Below, in pieces: positions 63,787 to 64,000 of a stretch of 64,000 nt of DNA; positions within the stretch are counted from its first letter, which is position 1; each line of letters opens with the position of its first letter. The notes under the pieces were generated by a model. That model searched no databases and was not told where the DNA came from. It was given only the letters and a program-made list of their open reading frames with translations. The translations under genes and the position numbers were made by a program. Source of the DNA: Streptomyces griseus (GTDB lineage Bacteria; Actinomycetota; Actinomycetes; Streptomycetales; Streptomycetaceae); NCBI RefSeq assembly GCF_001715295.1, contig NZ_MDKB01000002.1:556499-620498 (forward strand). Reading direction: 5' to 3'.

Positions 63787-64000
63787 ATGCGCCGTTACGG
63801 GAAGAATCCCGACGAGGACGACATCCGCGTCCGTCCCAACCGCAAGGGCAACCGGCCCCGCACCCACACCCGCCCCAAGCACGAGGACGCCCAGGACGGC
63901 ATGGTCCTCACCGTCGACCGCGGCCGGCTCACCTGCCTGGTCGACGGCCGCATCGTGATGGCGATGAAGGCCCGGGAGCTGGGCCGCAAGGCCGCCGTGG
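63787..64000 (+). CDS. rsgA: Ribosome small-subunit-dependent GTPase A, N-terminal part
   Basis: Partial: 71 codons to the window edge. The basic leader (MRRYGKNPDEDDIRVRPNRKGNRPRTHTRPKHEDA) and the start of the OB-fold (MVLTVDRGRLTCLVDG, MAMKARELGRKAAV) match actinobacterial RsgA/YjeQ, which checks late 30S assembly. The GTPase domain lies outside. It follows aroA by four bases and is probably cotranscribed. Confidence 0.9.
   Translation, partial: MRRYGKNPDEDDIRVRPNRKGNRPRTHTRPKHEDAQDGMVLTVDRGRLTCLVDGRIVMAMKARELGRKAAV

Overview
This is a contiguous stretch of a very high-GC actinomycete chromosome, almost certainly a Streptomyces. The evidence is a set of genes that occur together in that genus: nickel superoxide dismutase with its dedicated protease, snapalysin, a WhiB-like WblE, the sigR-rsrA pair, a B12-riboswitch-controlled class I ribonucleotide reductase, and the DasR/dasABC chitosugar system with dre operators. 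From memory, the order aroA, sigR-rsrA, nrdAB, dasR, dasABC, nagB, wblE, sigH, sodN, kgd matches the conserved core of Streptomyces coelicolor (about SCO5212 to SCO5283), in inverted orientation. The core is therefore ordinary. The accessory interest lies at the left edge and in some intergenic relics.

Left edge (1-3113). Two translationally coupled minus-strand genes encode a NYN/PIN-like putative nuclease and a NACHT-type STAND NTPase. The NTPase runs off the window just as a pentapeptide-like C-terminal region begins. Base composition looks lower in GC than the core, and a 690-base gene-free tract containing a perfect hairpin separates the pair from the core. This is the best candidate for an undescribed conflict (anti-phage) system here.

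3114-15792: spermidine-synthase-like protein, an OmpR-type two-component pair, the fused 2-oxoglutarate decarboxylase/dehydrogenase Kgd, DUF6104, a hypothetical protein, a DUF4097/PadR operon with palindromic operators, a quinone oxidoreductase-like enzyme and malic enzyme. 16314-19894: a polar amino acid ABC transporter facing a methyltransferase across a 44-bp perfect palindrome. 19988-25182: CGNR regulator, SodX/SodN, DUF952, an epimerase-like protein, and a LysR activator divergent from snapalysin. 25271-33386: DUF6304, a family 2B encapsulin shell without adjacent cargo, NsrR and flavohaemoglobin with matching operators, a cytoplasmic amidase, an ACC-deaminase-like enzyme, a Na+/H+ antiporter and a UBP zinc finger.

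33619-48791: stress and morphogenesis regulators and aminosugar metabolism. These are anti-sigma/SigH, a diacylglycerol-kinase-like enzyme, WblE, a PdtaS-like kinase, NagB, a GH3 hexosaminidase, DasC, DasB, DasA and DasR. DasR operators (dre) precede dasA and nagB, with a third dre-like site in a decayed interval that also holds a CbiE/CobL gene relic. Three related palindromic MITE-like elements lie within 13 kb, and one ends exactly on the dasA stop codon. The monocarboxylate symporter operon (DUF3311/MctP) follows.

48915-64000: GNAT, a cobalamin riboswitch and nrdAB, an M15 peptidase, peptide deformylase, a TPR protein, tandem membrane HD/HD-GYP proteins, RsrA and SigR with a perfect SigR-type autoregulatory promoter, an alpha/beta hydrolase, an SRAP protein, an M50-like peptidase, AroA, and the start of RsgA.

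All protein calls come from reading translations and motifs by eye. No database search was possible.
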